Part shown: piece after piece, positions 4,327 to 5,299 of the stretch
Numbering within the stretch: position 1 is the first letter of the stretch
Layout of the letters: the number at the start of each line of letters is the position of its first letter
Assembly (NCBI GenBank): GCA_045589735.1
Contig: JAZNPQ010000067.1
Span: 1 to 5,299, forward strand
Direction: 5' to 3'
DNA length: 5,299 nucleotides
Origin: RGIG3994 sp045589735
GTDB taxonomy: Bacteria > Bacillota > Clostridia > Oscillospirales > CAG-272
Position numbers and translations under genes: made by a program
Notes under the pieces: generated by a model
Told to the model about the DNA's origin: nothing
Seen by the model: only the letters and a program-made list of their open reading frames with translations
Database searches by the model: none

Positions 4327-5299
4327 CAAAAGCACCTCCCATCTGCGATTCGCTTATCTCACGGTAAACCTCGCAGGACTCAAGCAGGTCTGCGTGTTTG
4401 CCCATTCCGATTATCTCGCCCTCTTCTATGACTATGATAACGTCTGAATTCATGACCGAGCTGACTCTCTGAGCAACGACTACTGAAGTTGTTTCACTCA
4501 TATTTTCGGCTATAGCTGCCCTGAGATTTGCGTCGGTCTTATAATCGAGAGCCGACGAGCTGTCGTCAAGTATCAGAATATCGGGGTCACCCGCTATAGC
4601 GCGGGAAATAAGTATTCTCTGCTTTTGTCCGCCCGAAACGTTCGTTCCCTTTTGCGAGAGCATATGCTTATATCCGTCTCCGAAATTTTCGATAAAATCG
4701 TGAGCCTGCGCTATCTTTGCGGCTCTTTCTATCTCCTCATCCGAAATATCCCGTCCGAAGCGTATGTTTTCTTCTATCGTTTCGGCGTACAGAAAATCAT
4801 TCTGCAGCGCAACTCCGAACATTGTGTGAAGCTCGTCCTCGGGGATAGTTCTTACGTCCCGTCCGCCGATCCTTATGCTTCCCGAGTCAACGTCGTAAAA
4901 GCGCATAAGCAGATTTACAAGTGTGGTCTTTCCCGAGCCCGTAGCGCCGATTATTCCAACGGAGCCGCCCTTCGGAACCGAAAAGCTGATATTTTTCAGG
5001 TTGTCCTTTTTGCCGTTATAAGAAAAGCTTACGTTCTCAAATACTATATGATCTCTGTCGTCACATCTCGGATATTCATCCTCCGAGCAAACAGCAAGGT
5101 CGGTTTCGGCATCAACGACCTCGGCAATTCTGTTTGCCGACGCGGTGCTTTTCGTAACCATTACGAATATACGCGTTATCGACATCATAGCCATTGATAT
5201 CATTGTAAAATACTGTGTAAAGGCGATTATAATTCCGGGCTCTGTCTTGTGTCCCATAACTCTGTGAGCGCCGAGAAGCACAACGAAGGTTATACCCAT
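4319..5299 (-). CDS. ABC exporter half-transporter, degenerate-site partner (5'-truncated by window edge)
   Basis: The window holds the last 326 residues of a protein normally about 570-600 long. The Met codon at the edge is internal, because residues 1-48 are the final membrane spans and coupling region of a type I exporter, not a start. The ATPase domain begins near residue 84: Walker A GATGSGKT (118-125), Q-loop Q166, canonical signature VSGGQ (221-225), and Walker B ILILDDSSS (241-249). Aspartate 246 stands where the catalytic glutamate should be. The switch histidine is Q277 (AQRVSS). E-to-D and H-to-Q together are the known mark of the degenerate subunit in heterodimeric exporters. It ends at TAG 4321-4319, overlapping the start of its partner. 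In a heterodimer its intact signature would complete the partner's working ATP site. Confidence 0.95.
   Translation of the reverse strand: MGITFVVLLGAHRVMGHKTEPGIIIAFTQYFTMISMAMMSITRIFVMVTKSTASANRIAEVVDAETDLAVCSEDEYPRCDDRDHIVFENVSFSYNGKKDNLKNISFSVPKGGSVGIIGATGSGKTTLVNLLMRFYDVDSGSIRIGGRDVRTIPEDELHTMFGVALQNDFLYAETIEENIRFGRDISDEEIERAAKIAQAHDFIENFGDGYKHMLSQKGTNVSGGQKQRILISRAIAGDPDILILDDSSSALDYKTDANLRAAIAENMSETTSVVVAQRVSSVMNSDVIIVIEEGEIIGMGKHADLLESCEVYREISESQMGGAFVE
4335..4339 (-). promoter_or_regulatory. Ribosome binding site that decides the exporter start
   Basis: GGAGG inside the last codons of the upstream ABC gene. Spacing is 8 nt to TTG at 4326 and 5 nt to TTG at 4329. The GTG at 4335 shares its first base with this motif and so cannot use it. 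Confidence 0.65.

Noticed and set aside
4625..5197. Plus-strand 190-codon open frame opposite the first ABC gene
   Set aside because: Antisense to conserved ATPase motifs, with no domain or ribosome site.

Overview
The window is a single-direction gene block in which every supported gene is on the minus strand. It looks like chromosome from a Gram-positive, Clostridia-type bacterium, probably an uncultured anaerobic gut member. This is inferred from strong AGGAG-type ribosome binding sites, tight gene packing with start/stop overlaps, Clostridia-like protein families (a paired ABC exporter, an Fe-S 23S rRNA uracil methyltransferase, a PPP-phosphatase-like protein) and a four-helix-bundle S23 gene. 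Species cannot be told from the sequence.

In transcription order (right to left): (1) the C-terminal half of an ABC exporter half-transporter, cut by the window edge (5299-4319); (2) its partner half-transporter (4326-2485), which overlaps it and probably starts at TTG; (3) a PPP-family phosphatase homologue (2466-1819) that has lost every recognisable metal ligand and is probably a pseudoenzyme; (4) an RlmD/RumA-type 23S rRNA (uracil-5-)-methyltransferase (1822-434), joined to gene 3 by an ATGA overlap; (5) a hairpin array (469-175); (6) the N-terminal 53 residues of a four-helix-bundle (S23 / 23S rRNA intervening-sequence protein, Avd-like) gene (159-1), which leaves the window. Genes 1-4 look like one transcription unit. 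No promoter or classical terminator was recognised in the window.

The most notable object is the array between rlmD and the S23 gene. It holds twelve short hairpins with different stems, separated by a 7-nt linker (GTGATAT). The linker and loop polarity both flip at the centre, giving six hairpins and five linkers on each side. The five left linkers are complementary to the five right linkers in nested order, and extra unpaired bases occur at the same rungs on both arms. The whole 295-nt element can therefore be drawn as a ladder of four-way junctions. One end overlaps the rlmD coding end and supplies its stop codon; the other ends 4 nt from the S23 Shine-Dalgarno. S23/Avd-family proteins are linked to structured RNA (23S rRNA intervening sequences, diversity-generating retroelements), so a protein plus cognate-RNA element is a reasonable hypothesis, but nothing in this window proves it.

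The exporter pair shows the asymmetry of heterodimeric ABC exporters: all departures from consensus fall in one of the two composite ATP sites. The link between exporter, pseudophosphatase and methyltransferase is positional only.
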